From contig CM063509.1 of NCBI GenBank assembly GCA_032207245.1, positions 104,640,242-104,704,241 on the forward strand: a stretch of DNA of 64,000 nt, read 5' to 3'. Below are positions 12,889 through 22,075 of the stretch, piece by piece; the first letter of the stretch is position 1; each line of letters begins with the position of its first letter. The notes beneath the pieces are model-generated. The model saw only the letters and a list, made by a program, of their open reading frames with translations, was not told where the DNA came from and searched no databases. The translations under genes and the position numbers were made by a program. The stretch is from Pardosa pseudoannulata. Lineage: Eukaryota > Arthropoda > Arachnida > Araneae > Lycosidae.

Positions 12889-13606
12889 TACTTGACACTG
12901 CAGCTTAGATCAAGTCAGGGCCACCACAATAAGTTTTTCTATTGGAGTCAACCAAATGCTATATGTTTCCAGTTAGTAACCCTTAATACTTTTAAATCTT
13001 CCTTAATACTATCAAGCCATCTGAATGGAGGTCTTTCTCATTTCCTAGTGCTTCCAGGTTTATTGAGAGTTAATAACTTAATGGTATTATTATTCTTGAT
13101 TTAATTAAGTGTACAAAGTTCCTTATTTGGCTTGATTTGATAATTTTAACATTGTCTAGTTGTTTATATCAATTATAGTTTTCAGGATTTTAAAGGATTC
13201 GCCAGGTGTTCATCCAGTTTTCACTGTCATAAAAGACTATTAGCCAAAATATACAAATATATAAGTCTAGGATAATGAAAGGTATTTCTAGTATTTCTCA
13301 CATCCATAATTTTCAATTGAGATCAGTTATTTGAAAAGCAAAATATAAAACACAAAGCAACTATGCTGGGAATGCAGCAGCTAGTTCTCATTAAAAAAAT
13401 GCTAGAAAATAAAAGATCAAGGTTTATTAAGGGTTTGCCCTCACAATTTTCTTATTTTAGTACTGACTAAAATACAGATTTTATAATCATTTATTTATTT
13501 CAGATGTTGGAGTATATCACCAGAAGATTCTTATATATCATTTCCATTGCCTGAAGTTGTTCAAAATAGTCATGATGTATTGTTTTCAAAATTATTTTAC
13601 TCATAA
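787..13606 (+). CDS. UreF: Urease accessory protein F (3' five exons)
   Basis: UreF is the scaffold of the UreF-UreG-UreH(D) complex that loads nickel into urease. Exons: 787-917, 3003-3101, 6859-6990, 10907-10959 and 13504-13606, stop TAA at 13604. All introns are GT-AG; the first three junctions after 917 are phase 0 and the last splits an Arg codon. Together they give 171 C-terminal residues. Supporting motifs are IPYIRAAHEAF, then HRASKQQGKAFLTTASEVF (the family's R-A-S-x-x-G-A-L helix), a CGHLAIVFSVTCASL helix matching the plant HHAPIFGLVCGLL segment, and the end VVQNSHDVLFSKLFYS, which closely follows the plant ending VQGCHGYLFSRLFCS. Plant UreF has roughly 240-275 residues, so about 70-100 N-terminal residues are missing to the left. 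The first visible exon begins with two bases of a split codon. No frameshift or stop is seen, so the gene looks functional. I see no other urease gene in the window. Confidence 0.9.
918..2039. other. UreF intron, left part
   Basis: AT-rich intron starting with a GTATTA donor at 918. It contains a short (GT)n run near 1448 and, at about 2018-2039, a TA/CA microsatellite into which the following Tigger element is inserted. I see no exon or other structured feature. Confidence 0.5.
2040..2974 (+). mobile_element. Tigger/pogo-type DNA transposon, internally shortened
   Basis: The ends are inverted repeats: CAGTGAAACTTCTTTGAGCG at the left and, read from the right, CAGTGAAACCTCTCCGAGCG, both followed by GCCACC. 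A TA follows the right end, as expected for TA target sites; the left flank is a CA microsatellite, so the duplication is not clean there. The inside holds the start of a pogo-family transposase but not the rest, and only 935 bp remain where full Tigger elements are usually over 2 kb. It is probably a deletion derivative that would need transposase in trans. It lies entirely in a UreF intron and its right end is 28 bp before the next exon. Confidence 0.85.
2567..2752 (+). pseudogene. Pogo/Tigger transposase N-terminus (CENP-B-like HTH)
   Basis: A 61-codon frame starts MSKCVFLNLEQSIEVLCEYE and contains GKLARKLAELFNCGRTEINKVI. This is the N-terminal psq/CENP-B-type helix-turn-helix of pogo-superfamily transposases, whose consensus runs LTL-EK-EVL---E-G-S-RKLA--F---KTQI--I. 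The frame ends in TAG at 2750. No second CENP-B domain or DDE catalytic core follows before the right terminal repeat, so this remnant could bind DNA at most and cannot transpose. Confidence 0.8.
3102..4764. other. UreF intron, nothing recognised
   Basis: AT-rich intron with a poly-T run at about 3225-3250. Short open frames here (for example 4596-4805) do not resemble known proteins, and the end of that frame runs into a SINE. Confidence 0.5.
4765..5010 (+). repeat. SINE-B copy (second tRNA-derived SINE family)
   Basis: The 5' part resembles a decayed tRNA: an A-box-like TAGTTCAGTTGGCAAAGGC, followed about 35 bp later by a weak B-box-like GAGGTCAAAGCT. The body contains CCAAAGATCTGCC, ATTAATG, GTAAAATAG and GTTCCCAAA in an order shared with the minus-strand copy at 11600-11893. 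Two copies in one window, collinear through tRNA-like head and body, support a real family. No target-site duplication is visible, and the boundaries are approximate. Confidence 0.55.
5079..5797. repeat. Solo LTR of an LTR retrotransposon
   Basis: The unit begins TGTGAAGA and ends TCTTCAC, a short inverted repeat typical of LTR ends. It is flanked by GCTAC(T) at 5074-5079 and 5798-5803, a 5-6 bp target duplication. It is visibly richer in G+C and CpG than the surrounding intron. It carries a TATA-like GGTATAAATT near 5561 and an AATAAA near 5751, which fit the promoter and polyadenylation signal of a plus-oriented LTR. No gag or pol lies next to it, so it is probably the product of LTR-LTR recombination. 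The open frame at 5452-5781 inside it is unlikely to be a gene. Confidence 0.7.
5804..6858. other. UreF intron, nothing recognised
   Basis: AT-rich intron between the solo LTR and the exon at 6859. It ends in a T-rich tract and a TTAATAG acceptor. I see no exon, repeat boundary or RNA gene. Confidence 0.5.
6991..8146. other. UreF intron, nothing recognised
   Basis: AT-rich intron after a GTCAGT donor at 6991. Short open frames at 7114-7329 (plus) and 7833-8015 (minus) show no family resemblance and look like chance. Confidence 0.5.
8147..8296 (-). repeat. SINE-A fragment, diverged
   Basis: In minus orientation this matches the SINE-A body: GGTTTGGAGTGCTAC, GGGCTAATGA, GGACCTACAGTTTAAAGC, ATCCATGCCATAGTGGG, then a B-box remnant TGAATCCATGAACTC. 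It has several substitutions compared with the cleaner copies, and the A-box end is missing. It is an old copy in a UreF intron. Confidence 0.75.
8477..9109. mobile_element. Tigger/mariner-like MITE in a TA microsatellite
   Basis: The left end CAGTCAAACTCGATAACTCG is matched at the right, read inward, by CAGTCGAACTTTGATAACTC. Degenerate copies of the ATAACTCGAAGT motif recur just inside both ends. The element is 633 bp long with no coding frame. It sits within a TATATA run (8463-8476 on the left; 9110-9131, after TGTG, on the right), as expected for TA-targeting Tc1/mariner/pogo elements. Assignment to Tigger rather than another TA-targeting group rests on the CAGT-AAC-TCGATAACTCG terminus. 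Confidence 0.75.
9132..10906. other. UreF intron with A-rich low-complexity block
   Basis: From about 9828 to 10057 the sequence is a chain of poly-A runs of 8-24 bases broken by short islands such as CATGGCAAATG and TGCATCTAATAAT. This looks like degenerate poly-A tails or simple expansion. I see no SINE or LINE body to its left. The remaining AT-rich sequence up to the acceptor at 10906 shows nothing recognisable. Confidence 0.5.
11600..11893 (-). repeat. SINE-B copy (minus)
   Basis: Read on the minus strand it begins with a tRNA-like A-box TAGCTGAGCCGGCAAAGGC and a good B-box in TGTGGGTTCAAGG. These are followed by GCCAAAGATCTGCC, ATTAATGC, GTAAAATAG and GTTCCCAAATGAT, the same order as the copy at 4765. 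The tail beyond GTTCCCAAA aligns only loosely between the two copies. The recognisable A and B boxes suggest an RNA polymerase III promoter. Overlapping open frames here are non-coding shadows. Confidence 0.6.
11900..13503. other. UreF last intron: minisatellite, TA tract, otherwise nothing
   Basis: Besides the 45-bp repeat at 12431-12590, this intron holds a pure (TA)n run at about 12837-12886. A minus-strand frame from about 12270 to 12168 reads MAKRKMDTNKDAGKCPDD, then an acidic Thr/Glu/Asp tail. It is only 33 codons and I cannot support it as a gene. Confidence 0.45.
12431..12590 (+). repeat. 45-bp imperfect tandem repeat (about 3.5 units)
   Basis: The motif GATACGAGCTTTTCACTTTT recurs with substitutions every 45 bp, with GGCCA and AATCATCA spacers in register (unit starts near 12434, 12479 and 12524). 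Because 45 is a multiple of three, the plus frame 12397-12603 stays open as a 15-residue repeat around the residues RAFHFWP. That follows from the period and is weak evidence for a protein. Confidence 0.75.
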
Positions 13607-15519
13607 ACTGATGTGTAACTATTTTTATATTTTCAGTGTATAGCAGAAGATGCAATTTATTTTTAAATGTTATAAAATTATATTTGTTACTAGAGCTTCT
13701 TCTTTGATTGTATGTTTACATTTTTATTTCTTAGTATGTTTTCAAAAAGCTCTTTCAGAATAACTTGTGAATTATTGTGAGCAATCTTCTTGCTGGAGAT
13801 TTTAAAATAAGCTTTTTTAAAAAGGTAGCTTTACATTGTATTAAATGACATGAAAGAATGTTATTTTTTAAAAATATTTATTATGTATGTTAAATTTTGA
13901 TATTTATTTCACCCCAATTTAAGTGTAAGAAAAAGAATTCCATCACTTTTAATTGCCAGTTTAGGTTATTTGGACGGGAAATTGAAGCTGTAATGAGCCC
14001 ATTGCACATAGATAAGTCTTTGACTTGGGAATCTTGACTATAATTGAAAGTGTAGATATATTATTAAGATATCCATCTACATTCAGAGAACTGTTTTCTT
14101 TAAACGTAGAAACTAGTTCATGTTTTTACATTTTTAGATTTATTTTTTATATTATCATAGAGAATTGCACTTAAAAAATTTATTCCTGGAGAAATTTTTA
14201 TAAAATTTCTAATAAGGAAATTTAGTAAAAAAAATTGGATTTTTAAAGGTCTAATTTTTTAATAAATTTAATTATTTCAATATTTTTTTAGGCAACACAT
14301 TTCTTATACAATGGACTAGTGAATCACCTAAAATCTTTGCTTAATGTACATTTGGTAAAAAATTTTGGTCCTTCAAAATCATACACATTGAATTTTTAAC
14401 GAATTTTCATTATCTTTATATATAAACTATGAGTGTAACATCATTAAAAGTTATCCAAATTTTAGGTCATTCACTTGTAAATACTATCAAAAGCATTCAT
14501 AATAATTTTCAACAAAATATTTTAATAACTTTTGAGAAATCATATTTCAAGTTTCAACATTTTATTAAAAATACTGTTCTGAGAAAAACACATTTAAAGT
14601 TTATGAAAGCAACTTTAACGATTAAAAAATTAAAATACATGTTTAAAATTCCCCACACTTTCTTGCTTCAAAACTTTCTAATTGCCAAGTTGCTAATTAT
14701 TATAAATACTAGAAAAATGTTTAAAATAATCTTCATGAAAATTTAAAATGTTTTGTCCAAAAAATGCTCTTTAAAAGGCTTTAAATTCACAACTTTCGGT
14801 TCCGAAGTCACTACTTCTGTTTTGAGCTGTCACTGATGTTTAAACAGCTGTAACTTTTCTTTAAAATGCCGTAGAGACAAAACAAAAACAGATTTAGAAG
14901 CCTAAAAATTTAAATTTTACAAATAAAAAAATGAAAAAAAAATTATGATTTTTGGCAATAAATGACGTTTTTAACGTAGACGGATACCTTAAATGAATCC
15001 AGAAAAAAAAATTGCCTAAAATTATATTATTTACTTCAATGAATGAAAACATTTATAAACTTTATCCCTGTAGAGATGTAACTTCACTTGAATGAAATTA
15101 GCACTTTTCTGAAAATTGTTGTGTGACAGCAATATGTCAGGGAATTTTGAGAAAAAACATCAGGGAAATATTAGACAATTTTTTTCTGAGGATTTTGTAT
15201 TCATTATGAATAATACATTCTTGCTGGAGATTTTAAGTAGACTCAGAAGAATATGTAGACTGTTGTTCAGTTAACTTGTTTATTTTGTTAATAAAATGAA
15301 ATTTAATCCATCCTAGAAAAGAATGTGCAGCAATAGATGAAAACTGCAAAGTAATAAAAAAGGCATTTTGGGCAGGATTTCAGAAGAATGTATTGCTGCG
15401 AACTGCTACTAATAAATTTGCTTTTTCCTATGATTACTGAACTGAGCATTGTATCTAAAACTGCTTCTAATATCAAGATATTGAACCAAACAATATGCAC
15501 ATAGTAATTCTATTCCAAA
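13607..15519. other. UreF 3' flank and intergenic DNA
   Basis: The UreF 3' UTR starts here. Candidate ATTAAA/AATAAA hexamers occur, but none stands out in such AT-rich DNA. The 105-codon frame 14429-14746 is rich in Ile, Lys, Phe and Asn, has no recognisable domain, and is explained by base composition. Sequence near 14780-14900 (CGGTTCCGAAGTC and neighbours) is a little less AT-rich but unassigned. Confidence 0.45.
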
Positions 15520-16162
15520 CAGGGTTGTATCTGTTTTAACCATCGGGGTTTAATCCAGTGGTTTTAACCATCCTGGTCAATATCAATTTTGACCAGTTTT
15601 GACCACTGAAATTCACTTTCCAATATATTTAATACTAATCGAACATAGTTTACTAGCATATGATAAGGCAAATCACATAATATAAATAACACCAGCAAAA
15701 AACAAATATAACATAACACCACAATACAAAAAAGTTTTACTTTTTTTTATACAATCTGTTTTATACGTAATTTATGTTGAATTCAAAAAACGGTTACAAG
15801 TAACAAGTTTTGTAGTTGTCTCTAAATTTACACAATTTTGTAATTTATTTTGGATTACTCCAAACTTTGAAAATAATCTTTCTATAGATAAAGAGCTGGT
15901 GCAACAGTTCATTAGGTGTATTATAAAGTCAATAAATTTTATGTTAATGGCTTTAACCCTTCATCATTGCTGCCCACCACACATCAGGTCCAAGTGCATC
16001 TTTTACACTTTCAGAAAAGAAGGAACTGCATTACTATTTTTATTGCTTATTAAAAGTCACTTCTAATTACAAAAGATATTATATATTAAAATTAAGACCA
16101 TTAAAAGCTATTTTAAAAATTCTGACAACTTTTATCAAGTCCTGGTCAAAATTACAACCCTG
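15520..16162 (-). mobile_element. hAT element with perfect 8-bp target duplication
   Basis: The ends are CAGGGTTGTA and, at the right, TTACAACCCTG. They are flanked on both sides by the identical octamer ATTCCAAA (15512-15519 and 16163-16170), the hallmark of hAT insertion. On the minus strand an internal stretch around 15800-15900 reads SIERLFSKFGVIQNKLQN, which resembles the C-terminal dimerisation segment of hAT transposases (E-R-x-F-S-x-x-G-x-x---K-x-x-L). The 643-bp unit is far too short for a whole transposase, so this is a deletion derivative. Confidence 0.9.
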
Positions 16163-16170
16163 ATTCCAAA

Positions 16171-17580
16171 TAACTGAAAGCTGATCTAACTGATGCTTGC
16201 AAAAGTATGCATTCAGTGTTTTCTTCATTTATAAGAAAAGCACAAATGGAAATTTGCAAGAGATTGCCGTCTATAAAGAAAGTAAGTGAGAGAGAGAATA
16301 TTGGAGGTAACGGTAGACTCTGAACACATATGCTATGTTCTTACGAGCTTTAAGGTTTTAATCAAATTGTTTATTATATACATATTATTCTACTTGTATA
16401 TCTAGTTGTCCTGTGGTAGTTTGTACTGCGTGTGGAATACAACTTATAGTTTTAAAAAAAATTGCTCTTGTGGATTTGACTATTTTTTTTAAACAAATGC
16501 AACAATCCTCCTAATCTTCCCCTCCCCCCATTATTCTTAAAACCATGCAAATTTTATTTTGAAATCTAGTCTTAGTTCAAAACTATTTCAATTTTTTTTT
16601 GTAATAAAAAAAGCGTATATTTTTTTAATCTAATGTAGTAATAATAAAATGAATGTTTATTAAATACAAACCTTCTGAGGACCTTACAGTGTGGTATTGT
16701 TATACATCCCAATTGGGTCTCTATTCAAACCTGCATCCAATTGTATTTGTTAAAACAGAATACACATTAATAGGATATGAGAAGTCTGAATGCAAAATAA
16801 AATCATAACACTGAGAAAATGGCATCAAGACTAAATTGTTTCAGGAAAATAAAGAAAAAAAAAACTTGGATGAATTTTAGGAAAATGGTTATTAATTAGC
16901 AAATGAGGTTTGTTTGCTAACACTATTTAAATCTAGTTATTTATTTTATTTATTTATTTGAAAAACGGAATAATTAAATCTTAAAATACTAATACATTCC
17001 TTGGAAATCAGAGATTTATAAATACTATTCCTTACTTGATACCAGAATTTGCCTGAGCTTAAATTTTTGATCATGAACCTAAGAAATACTTCCTCAGAGA
17101 GAATTCACAAATTTTGTCCTATTTTTAATAAGCATACAATATCATTCAGTAAATAATGATAGTTTATACCAATTTTCCATCCAAAAAAAAGTTTAGGATG
17201 AAATTTGTTTTTTCTTTCTTACAATTTAATAATTCTATAAATTGCGATCTTATCTTTTGTAATAATTTTATAAAAATTAAAACTTTCTTATTGAATCAAT
17301 GATAATGTCATTAAAGTAAAGAAGAAAGTTGATGAACAAAGAGAGGAGATCCTTGACACAATCAAAAATATTTTTAAAGTCCCTAAATTTCTAATAAAAT
17401 TCTACTACAAAGTATTCAAACTCTATTGAGGTAAAATGAATTTATTTTTTTATATCTTTAGTTATTTGTTTTCTTTTTTAACCATTTTAGATAAGAGGAT
17501 TTTCTTTCTTAAACATAGTAAAATTTCTTTCTTAAACATAGTGCTGGAAAACTCCCACATTTTAGGGTTTTCTTTGCAAA
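16171..17580. other. Intergenic, nothing recognised
   Basis: AT-rich sequence with short A and T runs. I find no repeat boundary, exon or RNA-like structure I would defend. Confidence 0.4.
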
Positions 17581-17589
17581 TATATAATA

Positions 17590-18640
17590 TGTGCCTTATG
17601 GTGTAGAGCCACACCACACCACACCTGGAAGGTATAATGACAAATTTTACGATGAAATTTTACAATGTTGTTTACAAACCCCTTTTAGAAATTTAAGGCT
17701 TAATCCAAAAAGAAGGAAAATGCACCTTATGTGTAGATCCGCCACACCTGGTAGATAAAAAGTAAAAGTTTCAATAAGAAATGCTCATGCCTTGTACATT
17801 CTTGTAAATAGAAGTTAGTAGCTAGGTATTATGGAATTAGAGAAAGGACAGTTTGAGTTCCAAGTTACAAAAATTTTGTGGCCAATACTTCAAAAGAAAA
17901 CCGGCTTGTAAAACTTACTCAAAATTGTGAGCTTTTGAAAAATAACTTTTCAATTTGAACGGAATTTAAGCCTGGTGTAATAGATACAAAGATACCGCAC
18001 TCATAATAAATAGGAGAAAGTATTTAGATTTAAGAAAGTATTTTCTAAAAATCATAAAAGAAGCTGCATCTACGAATAACTCCCGATACACCTTCAATAC
18101 ATAAAAGAAGGGAGAGTACAAAAAGATGTTGAGAAAAGGGTTCAGGACATAAAAAGGGGAAAAAGGTATATGGGCATGTGTTCAAGAAGCTGTGTGAGAA
18201 GGGTGTCTCAAAGAAATAAAAATATAAAATGTAAATAAATAAATAAATACGAGCATAGGGTGCTCTAATCCAATGAAACATCAGATTTTGTAAACTGACC
18301 ACCTGAATTTTCAAGAGTGGATAATTTCCCAAATGGGGACAGAACCAAGGAGGGTCTAAGGAAAAGGTAAAGGGATATATATGAGAAAAAAAGAGGAGAG
18401 ATAGAGAATTTTTCCTTTATTATTGACTGCTTAGAATTTTTGAACTCCGGTCAAAGAGGAAGAAGTTTTCTTTTGACGTTTTCTTTCGTTTGACGTGTTT
18501 AGATTTTTTGAGCTTGTCCAAAATGCAACTTCAGCTGGGTAAGTTCTGTTTTACTATTTTTAGGGCAGTGGCAATTGATTTAATATTTTGTGTACATATG
18601 TAAATTGTAAATAAATTCTTTTTTTTTTTTAATCTAAATT
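17590..18640 (+). repeat. Possible LTR-like or promoter region
   Basis: Two related stretches, around TGGTGTAGAGCCACACC at 17599 and TGTGTAGATCCGCCACACC at about 17730, form a degenerate direct repeat. About 700 bp further on, a TTTGACGT-containing block (18470-18500) leads to CAGCTGG/GTAAGTTC, a good splice donor at 18541, and then to AATAAA near 18611. This order (promoter-like block, donor, polyadenylation signal) could be an old LTR or the 5' end of an unknown transcript. No target duplication was found and no protein can be assigned. The reading is weak. Confidence 0.25.
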
Positions 18641-21187
18641 TTCTATGATGAAATTAATTATTCTGAGTCGATAACCAATTTAGGTATGAACCTGGGTTTA
18701 AGTTAATTAAATTGAATAAAATAAATGTTTAAGAATTAAATGAGAAAATTTATAAAGTAAAGTTTTAAGTGACTCAGCAATAGAAAAATGTTCAAATAGG
18801 TTAGATACAATATAGTAAAGGGGGGGGATGAATTCAAAAAGAATTTGAAACATACTAACAATATATATAATTTGATTTAAACTATATTTATAATTAAAAA
18901 GTTCCTTTTCTGAAAATTGAATTCAAATCTAAATGGCGCATTTTAAATATATAATGGAGTATTATAAAAAGTAGTTTGCAAAATTTAGACATATCTGTAA
19001 TGATGTTTTCCTAGATTATAGGTGTTAGTATCAGCACTAAGCACACACATAAATTTTCATCATACACAATTTCCTACATAGAACTTCCACTGAATCCTAA
19101 CAACACACAACTTTTGCCATTCATTTTATAATTAATATCTTCAATGAAATTAAGCCAAATGGTCTCAAAAATATTACAAAATTGACTACAGCTATTAGTA
19201 TCACAAATGATTAGTTTTATCTAAAATTGGAGGACAATAAAATCAGTACAGAAAAAGCTTATTAGATATTTTAAAATACATTTCTTTTAGATAAACTAAA
19301 ATCCTAAAAAAATTTGACTCAAATTTTTATAGTTAAAATCATTTTACATTTGATATGTATTTCTAGAAGAAATGCCACAGTATTTATGTGTTCATATGGA
19401 AGAGTATCATTCCTAGTATAAGTACTTATTTTTGTTTTATTTGGTTTGGCTAAGTACTTGTTGTATACTAAGAAATGACACCTAACCAGTAACAACCGTT
19501 TGGAAACTATTGAAATATTTATTTTTTATGCCAATTTTATAAAAATAATATATCTAAATAATTTTTAGCAAGACAGTAATAATTTAAAATCACGCACATC
19601 AATTATCCATGTCAGTATGCAAATTTTTATTTTTATATTTTCCTGTTCCTTAAAAAAATAAATAGTGTTTAACTGTAATTTTCATGCCAGTAAACATTTT
19701 AAAATCAGACAATTTTTAAAACTTATGTTTAATATTCATAACAGACACAATGATAAAAATGACAATGACAATATATACAAGTACAACATATATGTGTAAA
19801 TGCCAATGTAATCTTATTCATTTTAATGTATTTGTGACTCATTTTAATGTAAATATATATTTAATAAAACACATGATAGAAAAAAAAAAAACCAAACACA
19901 ATATATACAAGAGAGGGAAAAGTTATTTATATACATGCATGCCTGCACAATTATATTAACTGTTAATGTCAATATGTATTCTTCATTTCTATATTCTTTA
20001 TATATAAAATATGTATAAAAAACTGATTTTTTTAAGCATAATCAAGAAATGTTTAAAACATATATTCAAACCAGAAGTTTTCCCATTTGAAAATGTATAG
20101 AGTAGGATAAAATGAACACAGATTTCAATTCAATATAAATATAACACCTTTTCAAATAACAGCACAGGCATTAGGTTCTGAGGATCATTTATCTATAGCG
20201 TGAAAGCATTTTCTTTTCTGACTGTCCTAACACAGAGCTTTATTACTGCCCCCAAATGCACAGCTACTATTTTTGTCACGAAATAAAAATATTCAAGTAA
20301 TTTAAGAGTGCATACAATAAAATTTATATGTTTGACTTGTTTATAACTTTTAATTATTTTATAGTGTTAATTTCTATCAAATTTAAATACTTTTGAAAAA
20401 CAATTTTAGGCATATTGTATGTAATAAAGATAAAAAATTTCAAAATGTAATTGCTTCTGTTGTTAAATTGCAATATAATTCTGACTATATATCACAATGT
20501 AAGATTTTCTTCATTGACCAGTACTAGTATAGAGGTTTTCTCTTACACAATCATTTTAAATTAATTTCTGTAATAAACTTCTTAAAAAGCTGTAAAATTT
20601 TCATCAATTTATCCTTTAATAATTTACAATATCATGCTAATTTTTATGGATTATAAAATTAATCATGACACTCTGTAAACAAGTAGGCAATTAAAAAATC
20701 TCTATTTGATGGCTAAATTATTTTGTTTGGAGCACTACAGTCTCTCTACATGAGAAATGTAATAGAGTTGTACTGTTAAAGCTGATTTTTGATCATTTTA
20801 ACCATTTTAGTGATCATTTTAGTAAGCAATTAGAGATCACAAAATCATTACATATTTAATTTGAATTTAACAAACTTCAAAAGACACATTTGAAATATGT
20901 TTATAAAACATAACAGTTTATGAGTAACTATTTCCTTTTTGCCTCAAAAACCAAATGAATCAATTTTGACTGATGTTATGCATTATAAGAAACACTCAAT
21001 ACAAGAAAGCTATAAACTTTACTTTCTGAATCATAATATTTATTCTTAAATATCATATTGATTGAAATTGCTAGAAACATGTGTTTGATATTTTTAGTTC
21101 AATCATAGGTTATGCATATATTGTATTTCCATGACTCTTCAAGGGGAAATTAATGTGATATAAATGTTAAATTTAAAAACTTCAAAC
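18641..21187. other. Intergenic, nothing recognised apart from a SINE relic
   Basis: AT-rich DNA with no gene. At 20723-20800 there is a badly decayed SINE-A tail (TTTGGAGCACTACAGTCT, later GTTAAAGCTGATTTTTGATC). The open frame at 19750-19959 is a simple-composition artefact. Confidence 0.4.
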
Positions 21188-21198
21188 ATATCTTAAAA

Positions 21199-21369
21199 GG
21201 CTGAACGATGGCCAATTGGTTAGGGTACTGGCCTTCGGTACCAGAGTTCGTGGGTTCGAATCCCACAGTGGCATGTATGTTCGTAGCCATTTGGAATCGG
21301 TTTTAAGCTGTAGGTCCCGGTCTCATTAGCCCTCATGCTACATAAAAGTAGGCTGTAGTACTCCAAACC
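21199..21369 (+). repeat. SINE-A, full-length copy with target duplication
   Basis: The tRNA-derived head GGCTGAACGATGGCCAATTG contains an A box (TGGCCAATTGGTTAGGG) and a B box (GGGTTCGAATCCC), the internal RNA polymerase III promoter. It is followed by an unrelated body ending CTGTAGTACTCCAAACC. The 10-bp direct repeat ATATCTTAAA flanks it at 21188-21197 and 21370-21379, so the insertion boundaries are exact. There is no poly-A tail, so the mobilising LINE probably recognises the 3' body sequence. This is the best reference copy of the family in the window. Confidence 0.9.
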
Positions 21370-21727
21370 ATATCTTAAAGTACAGTTAGTAAAAATAACT
21401 GCTCCTAGTTAGAAAGCTAATTCATTGAGCCATTAGATGAGTGGCTGCTAAATTATATATATAAAACTAGATAATGATACTATAGTTTATGGCACTGAAT
21501 AAAATAGTTGGGTTATCAAAAAATAAAGAAATATTAGAAATTGCATTTTTAAGTGATACTTTGGGCAAAAAATTCAAGTTTTGTGTTCGCTGCAAGAAGA
21601 AACAAGTTATGGATCTAAATTTCATTCCTAGATTTCTGATTTGAAGCATCCATTAATTTCAGCTGAAACTGTCCCTCAGGTCTAGAGAGGGGTTTGCAAT
21701 ATGACAGTTCAAATGATGAATTTTTAA

Positions 21728-22075
21728 AAATATATTAAAGGTCTTGTGGTAGTAAAACAAACAACAGGGTTGAAAAAAATCCTTAATACATCTGTTGAAG
21801 ACATTAAGATAAGTTTAGAGCAAAATGTCAAAAATTACATAACTGTAAGTAAGCTTTACTAGAAATATTTTCATTACATTTAATTATATAATTACATTTA
21901 AAGGATCTCTAGTTATTAATTTGTACAGGTTGACTCTCCACTGCAAGAAAGAACAAAATTTCCTCAATATATTTTGCGTAATAATATTTATGCAGTTAAA
22001 AATGAAAGAAATGAAGAATTTGAATCATCAACACAAGGAAGTGTCCAAAGATGCCAAAAAATCAGACTCCTGTAG
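21728..22075 (+). pseudogene. Possible unidentified exon pair or decayed gene piece
   Basis: A frame open from 21728 to a good donor (ACT/GTAAGT, donor at 21845) ends KKILNTSVEDIKISLEQNVK and five more residues. After a TTTGTACAG acceptor at 21920-21928, the same phase continues from 21929 as VDSPLQERTKFPQYILRNNI and further to a TAG at 22073, 48 codons. The two parts join in frame. In DNA this AT-rich, about 80 open codons across a plausible intron is unusual. Upstream, around 21550-21650, another Lys/Cys-rich frame is broken by stops. I do not recognise the protein; it could be the 3' end of a small gene, a pseudogene, or chance. Confidence 0.3.

Noticed and set aside
14429..14746. 105-codon frame
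   Set aside because: Dominated by Ile, Lys, Phe, Asn and Leu from AT-rich codons, with no domain, splice context or conserved motif.
18045..18332. 95-codon minus-strand hydrophobic frame
   Set aside because: Aromatic-rich composition with no recognisable family. It overlaps a possible LTR-like region and has no supporting splice or start context.
21199..21275. A tRNA gene
   Set aside because: A and B boxes are present, but the sequence does not fold into a full cloverleaf with a normal acceptor stem, and it continues into a SINE body bounded by target duplications.
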